From Candidatus Methylomirabilota bacterium (GTDB lineage: Bacteria > Methylomirabilota > Methylomirabilia > Methylomirabilales > Methylomirabilaceae), in NCBI GenBank assembly GCA_003105305.1, contig PQAQ01000087.1:1-10748 (forward strand): DNA of 10,748 nucleotides, written 5' to 3'. Shown here in pieces: positions 1 to 6,241 of the stretch (its first letter is position 1; each line of letters begins with the position of its first letter). A model generated the notes under the pieces. That model searched no databases and had not been told where the DNA came from. It was given only the letters and a program-made list of their open reading frames with translations. The translations under genes and the position numbers were made by a program.

Positions 1-96
1 GTCGTCCGCAAACGCGACGAAGCGATCATCACGACGTTGGAACCGATTCGTGAGGTGCCCGAGGAACTCAGGCAGCTCATCGAGGAGAAGACGTAA
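1..96 (+). CDS. sdhA: Succinate dehydrogenase/fumarate reductase flavoprotein subunit, 3' end only
   Basis: Only the last 31 codons lie in the window, and the reading frame is open from the left edge to TAA at 94-96. The visible tail contains the string REVPEELRQLIEE, which resembles the C-terminus of non-classical SdhA/FrdA flavoproteins (typically an 'EPIPEMPEELK' type ending). The stop codon overlaps the ATG of the next gene (TAATG), and that gene is clearly the iron-sulfur subunit, so identity comes mostly from context. The flavoprotein would oxidise succinate or reduce fumarate with covalently bound FAD and pass electrons to SdhB. The FAD-binding and active-site regions are outside the window, so neither direction nor enzyme subtype can be judged here. 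Confidence 0.72.
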   Translation, partial: VVRKRDEAIITTLEPIREVPEELRQLIEEKT

Positions 97-842
97 TGCC
101 GGTTGTCACGCTGCGGCTCTTCCGGGGCGATGCGGGGAGCGGAGGGTTTACAGAGTATCAGGTGGAGGCCGAGGAAGGGATGGTCCTCCTCGACCTGATT
201 CATCGACTGCAGGCAACACTGGCGCCAGACTTGGCGGTCCGGTGGAACTGCAAGGCCGGTAAATGCGGCTCCTGCAGCGCTGAGATCAACGGCCGGCCGC
301 GACTCATGTGCATGACCCAAATGAGCCTGTTTCCTTCCGGTGAACCGATCACGGTCGCTCCGATGCACACCTTTCCGACACTTCGGGACCTGGTGAGCGA
401 TGTCTCGTTCAACTATGAGGTTGCCAAGACGATCCCCGCCTTCAGGCCGCGACCGCCGGATCCCGACGGCGCCTATCGGATGATGCAGGTAGATGTTGAG
501 CGGGTTCAGGAGTTTCACAAGTGTATCGAATGTTTCCTTTGTCAAAATGTCTGTCACGTGATCCGCGACCACGGCGAGAATAAGTCGCATTTCGCCGGGC
601 CACGATTTTTCGTCCGGATCGCGGCGCTGGAGATGCACCCGCTGGATACTCACTCACGTACTGAGATGCTGCGGGCAAAGGCCGGGATCGGCTACTGCAA
701 CATCACCAAGTGCTGCACCGAGGTCTGCCCCGAGCAGATCCGAATCACCGACAACGCCATCATCCCGCTCAAGGAGCGCGTGATGGACGACTGCTACGAC
801 CCGATTCTTAAATTACTCCGAAAACTCACCGGAAAGAAATAG
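96..842 (+). CDS. sdhB: Succinate dehydrogenase/fumarate reductase iron-sulfur subunit
   Basis: This 248-residue protein carries electrons from the flavoprotein to quinone at the membrane. An N-terminal ferredoxin-type domain has the [2Fe-2S] ligands C52, C57, C60 and C72 (C-x4-C-x2-C-x11-C). The C-terminal domain has C143, C146, C149 and C153 (CIECFLCQNVC), then C201, C206/C207 and C211 followed by Pro. By comparison with known SdhB proteins, these form the [4Fe-4S] and [3Fe-4S] centres. The length matches the family. The start is the ATG that overlaps the flavoprotein stop codon, with GAGGAG at 82-87 as ribosome binding site, so the two subunits are translationally coupled. No membrane-anchor gene follows, so anchors must be upstream or elsewhere. 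The pair of adjacent cysteines in the last motif is slightly unusual. Succinate dehydrogenase and fumarate reductase cannot be told apart from this subunit. Confidence 0.95.
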   Translation: MPVVTLRLFRGDAGSGGFTEYQVEAEEGMVLLDLIHRLQATLAPDLAVRWNCKAGKCGSCSAEINGRPRLMCMTQMSLFPSGEPITVAPMHTFPTLRDLVSDVSFNYEVAKTIPAFRPRPPDPDGAYRMMQVDVERVQEFHKCIECFLCQNVCHVIRDHGENKSHFAGPRFFVRIAALEMHPLDTHSRTEMLRAKAGIGYCNITKCCTEVCPEQIRITDNAIIPLKERVMDDCYDPILKLLRKLTGKK

Positions 843-1046
843 TCGCCCGCTCTCTACCACCGAATTCGCGCTCTTTCAATGCCTGCTGTAACCGTAGCCG
901 AGCAATAGGTCTTTTCCTCACAAGTTCTGCAGGACTGTTTCAGAGTTATAATAAATGCAATTAAGGTATACTATCGTAATATAGTATTACAAAATAATTA
1001 TTGACTAACAATTAAACATATGGCATTCATACATGGAGAGTATTCC
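843..1046. other. AT-rich spacer between sdhB and vapBC
   Basis: About 200 bases without a gene. The first 90 bases have ordinary composition and show no clear terminator hairpin for sdhB. From about 940 to 1020 the sequence becomes strongly AT-rich, quite unlike its surroundings. It contains a perfect TATAAT at 947-952, a TATACT at 967-972, a TTGACT at 1001-1006 and overlapping palindromes at 968-990. The -35 boxes at proper spacing are weak, so the exact promoter is uncertain. This is the expected position for the autoregulated promoter of the following toxin-antitoxin operon. Confidence 0.6.
968..990. promoter_or_regulatory. Overlapping palindromes, probable VapB operator
   Basis: Two inverted repeats overlap here. 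ATACTAT at 968-974 pairs with ATAGTAT at 981-987 (6-base centre), and GTAATA at 976-981 pairs with TATTAC at 985-990 (3-base centre). They lie about 70-90 bases upstream of the antitoxin start and next to candidate -10 boxes. AbrB/MazE-fold VapB antitoxins are known to bind palindromes in their own promoter, so the role is inferred from position and symmetry. Confidence 0.45.
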
Positions 1047-1054
1047 AAAGGAGG
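1047..1054 (+). promoter_or_regulatory. Ribosome binding site that fixes the vapB start
   Basis: AAAGGAGG lies 4 bases before ATG at 1059. An in-frame ATG at 1020 has no comparable site, and the 13 residues it would add (with a GGS stretch) do not belong to the AbrB fold. The downstream ATG is therefore preferred. Confidence 0.8.
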
Positions 1055-1058
1055 TTCC

Positions 1059-1289
1059 ATGGATAAGGCGGTTGTCACAGTCAAGGGCCAAGTGGTGATT
1101 CCGTCGAGGCTTCGGCGGAGGTTTGGCATTAAAAAGGGCACGCAGGTGTACCTGTACGAGCGAGGTGGCGAAATCATCCTCAAGCCGATTACTGACGAAT
1201 ATATCCGGACGATGGCAGGGGTGACCGGTACCAAGGGCAGGCTCCTGAAGGCATTGATGGAGGAAAAGGCGAAGGAGCGGGAGCTGTGA
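1059..1289 (+). CDS. vapB: AbrB/MazE-fold antitoxin, VapB type
   Basis: This 76-residue protein starts MDKAVVTVKGQVVIPSRLRR. That is the classic swapped-hairpin AbrB/SpoVT/MazE signature (V-T-x-K-G-Q-x-x-I-P), followed by 'RRFGIKKGTQVYLYERGGEIILKP', which completes the DNA-binding beta barrel over residues 1-45 or so. The charged tail from about residue 50 (KGRLLKALMEEKAKEREL) would form the segment that binds and blocks the toxin. The gene overlaps the PIN-toxin gene by four bases (GTGA), the usual arrangement of type II vapBC operons. It probably represses its own promoter together with the toxin; matching palindromes lie upstream. The symbol follows the partner toxin; 'AbrB-family antitoxin' is the safer name. 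Confidence 0.92.
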   Translation: MDKAVVTVKGQVVIPSRLRRRFGIKKGTQVYLYERGGEIILKPITDEYIRTMAGVTGTKGRLLKALMEEKAKEREL

Positions 1290-1693
1290 GGGCGGCGCTT
1301 CGGGTGTTGGACTCGTACAGTCTTATTGCCTACTTGGAGGGTGAAGCCGGGGCGGAGACGATGATTGAACTGTTCCGGGTCGCGAGAGATTCCGGTCGCG
1401 ATCTCCTCCTCTCAGTGATCAACTGGGGCGAGGTATATTATGTCACGCTGAGAGAGGCGGGACGCGAGCGGACCGACGAGGTGGCTCACCTTATTTCGAC
1501 GCTGCCTATCGAGATTGTCCCTGCCGATCTGGACTTGACCAGGCAGGCGGCCGCATTCAAGTCCAGCAAGAAAATGTCGTACGCCGACTACTTCGCCGCA
1601 GCCTTGGCCACACTCAGGAAGGCGGAACTCGTGACAGGGGACAAGGAATTCAGGCAGGTAGATGGTGAGCTGAAGATTCTGTGGATCGGTTAG
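1286..1693 (+). CDS. vapC: PIN-domain ribonuclease toxin, VapC type
   Basis: A 135-residue PIN domain covers nearly the whole protein. Acidic residues expected to hold Mg2+ are visible: D9 in 'RVLDSYSLIAYLEGE', E49 in 'INWGEVYY', D101 in 'MSYADYFAAALA' and D119 in 'LVTGDKEF'. The order and spacing match VapC nucleases, which cleave structured RNAs such as initiator tRNA or the rRNA sarcin-ricin loop; the target here cannot be predicted. The GTG start overlaps the antitoxin stop codon, so translation is coupled and toxin is made only with antitoxin. All four acidic positions are intact, which suggests an active enzyme. No inactivating frameshift is seen. Confidence 0.93.
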   Translation: MRAALRVLDSYSLIAYLEGEAGAETMIELFRVARDSGRDLLLSVINWGEVYYVTLREAGRERTDEVAHLISTLPIEIVPADLDLTRQAAAFKSSKKMSYADYFAAALATLRKAELVTGDKEFRQVDGELKILWIG

Positions 1694-1812
1694 TCTTCCA
1701 ATCTGTCGCTGGCATCCTTTCCGCTAATCGTTTTTGGCCAAAGCTGGCGATCAGATCGTGGGTACTGAGTTGATGTTGAATGGCTCGATGTGGATCGTCT
1801 GGACTTCCTAGA

Positions 1813-2646
1813 TCAATGCCTGAAGATACGCTCCCTGTGGTATTCCAAAGCCAAAATGTCTGGTTTAAAGCGAGTAGGTAGACGGAGGAGACAGCCCGCA
1901 ATATTGGTCAGTTGTTCTCGCTGTAGGGGACTATCCTCGGATTTCGCAATTTCGGATGACACCACTGCGCAGAGGTTTGTATCGAACGTAATGAACCCAC
2001 GGTCAAAGGCGCGACCATGTAGGGCGTTGAGGCAGATACCATTCCGAGGATCGGCGCGCCGCTTTTCGTCGACGTTCCACGGAATGATATGGCTGGCGAT
2101 GAGAAGTTCTGGGATCGCCAGTCCGGTTAGGGCACAACGGTATTCATAGGAGTTGAGTACGGTCGCGCGGAAGAAAGATTGAACGCGCCGAGCTTTCACC
2201 AAGGCGTCTTTTTCAGTTGGACCACTGGGCGTTTTCAAATCCTTGCGAGAAAGCATATTCCACTTTGGAATTTGTCGCCCGATGGATTCCTCTACATGGC
2301 CAAGTTCAGGCAGATAGTCGTCTGATTCTTTTCCGCTGACTGCAACTTGCAGCGCTTCGGCTTCCTGCGCGACAGATTCGGAGTCCTTCAAGAAGGCTTT
2401 CCACAACTCGCGATCAGCGTGGCTAACGTTGCCGAGCGCCTTAATTCTTCTTGCCTGCTGTTGCGGGTCGAGGCTGGCGAAATTGCAAGCTTTCATCGCA
2501 ACTGCACCGGGCGTTCTCCCAATCAATCCAGCCAGTTTAATGATCTCAGGATTACGCTGGTGCAAACGTCCGAAGGGTGTCCGACAGTATAGCCTAAACA
2601 CCATCAGCCGTTCTTCTTGGGACCAAGCCTTGCGTCCAGTAGGCAT
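1813..2646 (-). CDS. HNH_2-family endonuclease with N-terminal helical domain
   Basis: This 277-residue protein has two parts. Residues 8-60 ('WSQEERLMVFRLYCRTPFGRLH' to 'GRTPGAVAMKACNFASLDP') resemble an N-terminal helical, Myb/SANT-like DNA-binding module often found in predicted restriction-type HNH proteins. Residues 153-222 form the nuclease: FFRATVLNSYEYRCALTG, then ASHIIPW (H186), RNGICLNALHGRAFDRG (N202, H210), the pattern of PF13391. The core looks intact. No methyltransferase lies beside it in this window, so a conventional restriction-modification pair is not shown; it could be a solitary defence or DNA-processing nuclease. GAAGAGG is a fair ribosome binding site before ATG, and TATAAT lies about 40 bases upstream. 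One sampled 60-base line in the gene is 50% GC against 60% in glmS, a weak hint of acquisition. Confidence 0.88.
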   Translation of the reverse strand: MPTGRKAWSQEERLMVFRLYCRTPFGRLHQRNPEIIKLAGLIGRTPGAVAMKACNFASLDPQQQARRIKALGNVSHADRELWKAFLKDSESVAQEAEALQVAVSGKESDDYLPELGHVEESIGRQIPKWNMLSRKDLKTPSGPTEKDALVKARRVQSFFRATVLNSYEYRCALTGLAIPELLIASHIIPWNVDEKRRADPRNGICLNALHGRAFDRGFITFDTNLCAVVSSEIAKSEDSPLQREQLTNIAGCLLRLPTRFKPDILALEYHRERIFRH

Positions 2647-2684
2647 AATATCCTCTTCAAAGCGCAGTTGGTTTACCGGAGTTA

Positions 2685-2690
2685 ATTATA
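2685..2690 (-). promoter_or_regulatory. -10 box of the HNH gene promoter
   Basis: A perfect TATAAT on the minus strand lies 39 bases before the HNH start, in a gap of 198 bases after glmS. No good -35 element stands at 16-18 bases, so the promoter may be weak or activator-dependent. It indicates that the HNH gene is expressed independently of glmS. No convincing terminator for glmS is visible in this gap. Confidence 0.45.
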
Positions 2691-2844
2691 TCCGGGATGG
2701 CGTGCGCCTGAAACGGTTTTATGTCCGACGGGGAAATGGGCAAAACGCGATGAGGAATAGCAAGGCTGCGGGGCTGGCCAAGGCGGTGTCCGTGCGGGGT
2801 CTACACGTATCTACACTGTGGATGGTCTCCGCCTGGACCGGCGT

Positions 2845-4680
2845 CTACTCGACGGTGACGCTTTTGGCGAGGTTGCGGGGCTGATCCACGTCGCACCCAT
2901 TTCGCACGGCAATGTGGTAGGCGAGGAGTTGTAGCGGGACGACCAGGAGCAGGGGCATCAGGTGCGGCGAGGTGTGAGGGATGCCGACCAGATGGTCGGA
3001 CTTGGTCAGAAGGGGGGAATCGGTTTCGTCGGAGAGGGCGATGACAATGCCGTTGCGCGTTTTCACTTCCGCGATGTTGCTGACGATCTTCTCGAAGGTC
3101 TTATCTCTTGGAGCGAGAAAGACTACCGGCATCTCTTCCGTGATCAGGGCGATCGGCCCATGCTTCATCTCGCCGGCCGGATAGCCCTCGGCGTGGATGT
3201 AAGAGATCTCCTTGAGCTTCAGCGCCCCCTCGAGCGCGATGGGATAGTTGATCCCGCGACCTAAATAGAGAACACTCGACGCGGCGTGAAAGCGAGTCGC
3301 CAGCTCGTCTATGGCGGATCCGGACGAAAGGATTTGCTCCATCTGTTGCGGCAGGCGGATCAGTTCGCTGAGCAACTCTTGCGTTGTGGCTCCGTCGAGA
3401 TGGCCTCTCGCACGACTCAGCGCCAACGCCAGCAGATAGAGAGCGGACAGTTGGGTAGTGAAGGCCTTCGTGGAGGCGACGCCGATCTCCGGACCCGCGT
3501 GGGTGTACAGAACCCCGTCGCTCTCTCGGCTGAGAGTGGAGCCCACCACATTGCAGATCGTGAGAGCCTTACAGCCGAGTCGACGGGCCTCGCGCAGAGA
3601 GACCAAGGTGTCCAGCGTCTCCCCGGACTGGCTGATGGTGATAATTAGTGTCCGCTCATTCAGGATTGGATTGCGGTACCGAAATTCGGATCCGTAGTCG
3701 ACCTCGACCGGGATGCGCGCCAGATCCTCGATGAGGAACTTACCGACCAGCCCGGCATGCCAGGAGGTCCCGCAGGCGACGATGACGATCCGATCGATCG
3801 TGGTCAGTCGGTTCTGGAGGACATCGAGCCCTTCCAGGTATAGTTGACCGCCATCCAGTGAAAACCGACCTCGAATCGTGTCCCGGATAGCTCGCGGTTG
3901 TTCGTAGATCTCCTTCAGCATAAAATGCTTGTAGCCGCTCTTTTCGGCCATGAGCGGTGTCCAGAGGATCTTTTCGATCTTCTTGTGTACCGGCTCTCCG
4001 GCCAGGGTGGTAATGTTGACGCCGTCGTGGGAGAGGACGACGACTTCTTCATCGTCCAAAAACAGGACATCGCGTGTGTGGGAAAGAATAGCGGGGAGAT
4101 CGGAGGCGATCAGGAACTCTCCATCGCCCAATCCCACCACCAGCGGACTGCCGTTTCTGGCCGCCACCAGGCGATGCGGATCGCCTCGCCACAAGATTCC
4201 GAGAGCGTAGGTCCCGACGACATCGGCCAAGGCCCGTCGTACGGCTAGCTCCAGATCTGTCGTCTCACGGAGTTGCGCCTCGATCAGATGGGCGATCACC
4301 TCGGTATCGGTATCGGATCTGAAATGGTGCCCTTCGCGCTGAAGCTTGTCTTTCAGGGCCAGGTAGTTTTCGATGATGCCATTGTGAACGACGACAAGAT
4401 CGCCGGTACAGTCGCTGTGGGGATGAGCGTTGTTTTCAGTGGGCCGACCGTGGGTCGCCCATCGGGTATGGCCAAGCCCGACTTCGCCTGAGAAATCGCG
4501 GCCCCATAGCACGTTCTCCAGCTCTTTGAGCTTTCCTGCGCTCCGATGGACGACGATCCGGTCCTGTTGGAGGATCGCCAGACCGGCTGAGTCGTATCCT
4601 CGGTACTCCAGTCGCTTCAGTCCCTCCAGGAGGACCGGGACCACCTTTTTGTGCCCGACATATCCTACAATTCCGCACAT
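2845..4680 (-). CDS. glmS: Glutamine-fructose-6-phosphate aminotransferase (isomerizing)
   Basis: The enzyme makes glucosamine-6-phosphate from fructose-6-phosphate and glutamine, the first step towards UDP-GlcNAc for peptidoglycan and LPS. The 611-residue length is normal. It begins MCGIVGYVG, with C2 as the N-terminal nucleophile of the class II glutaminase domain after Met removal. HTRWATHGRPTENNAHPH (71-88) and HNGIIENY (99-106) are glutamine-site motifs. Two SIS sugar-isomerase domains follow: ACGTSWHA (302-309), SQSGETLDT (350-358), EISYIHAEGYPAGEMKHGP (491-509), ending in the conserved DQPRNLAKSVTVE tail. A strong AAAGGAGT six bases before ATG lies inside the end of glmU, whose stop codon is four bases upstream, so the two are co-translated. 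No glmS ribozyme fits in that tiny gap; regulation must come from elsewhere. Confidence 0.98.
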   Translation of the reverse strand: MCGIVGYVGHKKVVPVLLEGLKRLEYRGYDSAGLAILQQDRIVVHRSAGKLKELENVLWGRDFSGEVGLGHTRWATHGRPTENNAHPHSDCTGDLVVVHNGIIENYLALKDKLQREGHHFRSDTDTEVIAHLIEAQLRETTDLELAVRRALADVVGTYALGILWRGDPHRLVAARNGSPLVVGLGDGEFLIASDLPAILSHTRDVLFLDDEEVVVLSHDGVNITTLAGEPVHKKIEKILWTPLMAEKSGYKHFMLKEIYEQPRAIRDTIRGRFSLDGGQLYLEGLDVLQNRLTTIDRIVIVACGTSWHAGLVGKFLIEDLARIPVEVDYGSEFRYRNPILNERTLIITISQSGETLDTLVSLREARRLGCKALTICNVVGSTLSRESDGVLYTHAGPEIGVASTKAFTTQLSALYLLALALSRARGHLDGATTQELLSELIRLPQQMEQILSSGSAIDELATRFHAASSVLYLGRGINYPIALEGALKLKEISYIHAEGYPAGEMKHGPIALITEEMPVVFLAPRDKTFEKIVSNIAEVKTRNGIVIALSDETDSPLLTKSDHLVGIPHTSPHLMPLLLVVPLQLLAYHIAVRNGCDVDQPRNLAKSVTVE

Positions 4681-4684
4681 CGCA

Positions 4685-6073
4685 TCACTCCTTTCGGTGG
4701 TTAGACCGAAATACTGAAGCGGAGCCGCTCTGGTTTACCTGTCGTGCCCGACCGAAAGCCAGCGCATCGGGAGGCACGTTCTCGGTGATGGTCGATCCGG
4801 CGGCGATGATGGCGCCCCGTCCTACCGAGACCGGCGCCACGAGGATGACATCGCTGCCCACAAATACGTCGTCTTCAATGACTGTCCGATGCTTGGCAAA
4901 GCCGTCATAGTTGCAGGTAATCGTCCCGGCGCCGACGTTGACGCGCTCCCCAATGGCGGTATCGCCGATGTAGCTTAAATGCGGGACCTTGGACCCTTCA
5001 CCGACGATCGACTTTTTGATCTCCACAAAATTTCCAACCTTGGCGTGTTGCCGAAGTTGGGCCTCCGGTCGGAGATGTGCGTAGGGTCCGACATGGCATC
5101 CGCTGCCGATCTGACTCTCCTGGATCACGCACCCATCCAAAATCACAGAGTCGTCGCCGATTGTTGAATCGCGGATTCGACAGCCCGAATAGATCGTTGC
5201 CCCTTCCCCGATCACTGTCTGTCCTTCGATGATAACGTTCGGATAGAGGATCGAATCGGAACCGATCCTGACCAGCGGTCCGATATAGGCGCGCTCGGGG
5301 TCAAGGAGCGTGACTCCTTCGGCGAGCAGCCGCTCGGCGCTTTTTCGCCACAGGATGCGGTGGATGTCGGCCAGCTCGGCGCGGGTGTTGACTCCTCGTA
5401 CTTCGTCGGGATCGTCTACTCGGTGCGCCTGCACGCCACCGTCTCGATCTCGCAACAGCGCGATGGCGTCAGGCAGATACAGTTCACCCTTGACGGCAGA
5501 GGGACGGATCGATTGGATGGCCAGGAAGAGCGCTTGCGCTGCAAAGCAGTAGACCCCGGCGTTGATTTCGCGGATCTGCCGCTCCTGCTGGGTGGCTTCC
5601 AGTTCCTCAACGATTCGCAGAACCGCTCCCGTCGCGGATCGTATCACCCGTCCATAGCCGGTCGGGTCTGGCAGTTCCGTTGTGAGGACGGTGGCCAGCG
5701 CATGGGTCTCGCGATGCGACCACAGGAGGTCGGCCAAGGTCTGCGAGGTGAGGAGCGGCGTGTCTCCCGACACGACCAGCAGATCGCCGTCAAAACCGGC
5801 AAGGGCCTCTGTTGTCTGCAGGAGGGCATGAGCCGTTCCTCGCTGATCAGGCTGGGACACGAATTCAAGCGCCTCGCCAGCCAGCGCCTGTTTCACCCTG
5901 TCGGCCTGGTGTCCGGCGATGACGAGGGTGCGTGTCGCGCAAAGGGGGCGGCACGCCTCGATCACATGAGCAATCATCGGCAGACCGGCGACCGGATGCA
6001 GCACCTTCGGCAGCTTCGAGCGCATCCTGGTCCCCTGGCCCGCCGCCAGAATGACCGTACAGAGTTCGTTCAT
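4685..6073 (-). CDS. glmU: Bifunctional UDP-N-acetylglucosamine pyrophosphorylase/glucosamine-1-phosphate acetyltransferase
   Basis: GlmU acetylates glucosamine-1-phosphate and then joins it to UTP, giving UDP-GlcNAc. The N-terminal nucleotidyltransferase domain starts with VILAAGQGTRMRSKLPKVLHP (residues 7-27), and D104 in VSGDTPLL is the likely metal ligand. GELYLPDAI (196-204) and GVNTRAEL (227-234) are also typical. From about residue 250 the left-handed beta-helix acetyltransferase domain shows hexapeptide repeats. It includes the RPEAQL stretch (335-340), KVGNFVEIKKS (345-355), the likely catalytic H365 in KVPHLSYIGD, and VGAGTITCNYDG (380-391). The 462 residues match the usual length. 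It precedes glmS with a 4-base gap, a common pairing of steps in one pathway. The ribosome binding site before the ATG is weak. A gap of 168 bases separates it from folC. Confidence 0.98.
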   Translation of the reverse strand: MNELCTVILAAGQGTRMRSKLPKVLHPVAGLPMIAHVIEACRPLCATRTLVIAGHQADRVKQALAGEALEFVSQPDQRGTAHALLQTTEALAGFDGDLLVVSGDTPLLTSQTLADLLWSHRETHALATVLTTELPDPTGYGRVIRSATGAVLRIVEELEATQQERQIREINAGVYCFAAQALFLAIQSIRPSAVKGELYLPDAIALLRDRDGGVQAHRVDDPDEVRGVNTRAELADIHRILWRKSAERLLAEGVTLLDPERAYIGPLVRIGSDSILYPNVIIEGQTVIGEGATIYSGCRIRDSTIGDDSVILDGCVIQESQIGSGCHVGPYAHLRPEAQLRQHAKVGNFVEIKKSIVGEGSKVPHLSYIGDTAIGERVNVGAGTITCNYDGFAKHRTVIEDDVFVGSDVILVAPVSVGRGAIIAAGSTITENVPPDALAFGRARQVNQSGSASVFRSNHRKE

Positions 6074-6241
6074 GTGTGGATACCCATCTTCAGGCTACGA
6101 TCCGCACCTGGGGAGGACCACAGATTCTCGCAGGGCAATGCTATCACACCCTCTCAGGATCGTACAAACGATTGCGCAGGCGAGTGCAGCATATCGACAG
6201 CCATGATGAGATCGGACAGCGAGCGTCAATGAGACGCCATG
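6074..6241. other. Gap between folC and glmU
   Basis: These 168 bases hold no gene. Just after the folC stop is a short inverted repeat (GCGTC at 6223-6227, GACGC at 6233-6237), too weak for a convincing terminator. On the minus strand TTGTAC and TAGCAT lie 18 bases apart (about 6130-6159) and could be a weak promoter for glmU-glmS. Neither element is strong. Confidence 0.3.

Noticed and set aside
1020..1058. Longer vapB starting at ATG 1020
   Set aside because: The extra 13 residues are not part of the AbrB fold, and the strong ribosome binding site serves ATG 1059.
2429..2884. 151-codon plus-strand frame across the HNH-glmS gap
   Set aside because: Mostly antisense to the HNH gene and the end of glmS; no family resemblance.
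4681..4684. glmS ribozyme upstream of glmS
   Set aside because: Only four bases separate glmU and glmS, so there is no room for a ribozyme leader.
5360..6232. 290-codon open frame on the plus strand opposite glmU
   Set aside because: It lies antisense to a certain gene, has low-complexity Arg/Gly-rich translation and no recognisable domain; GC-rich codon bias explains it.
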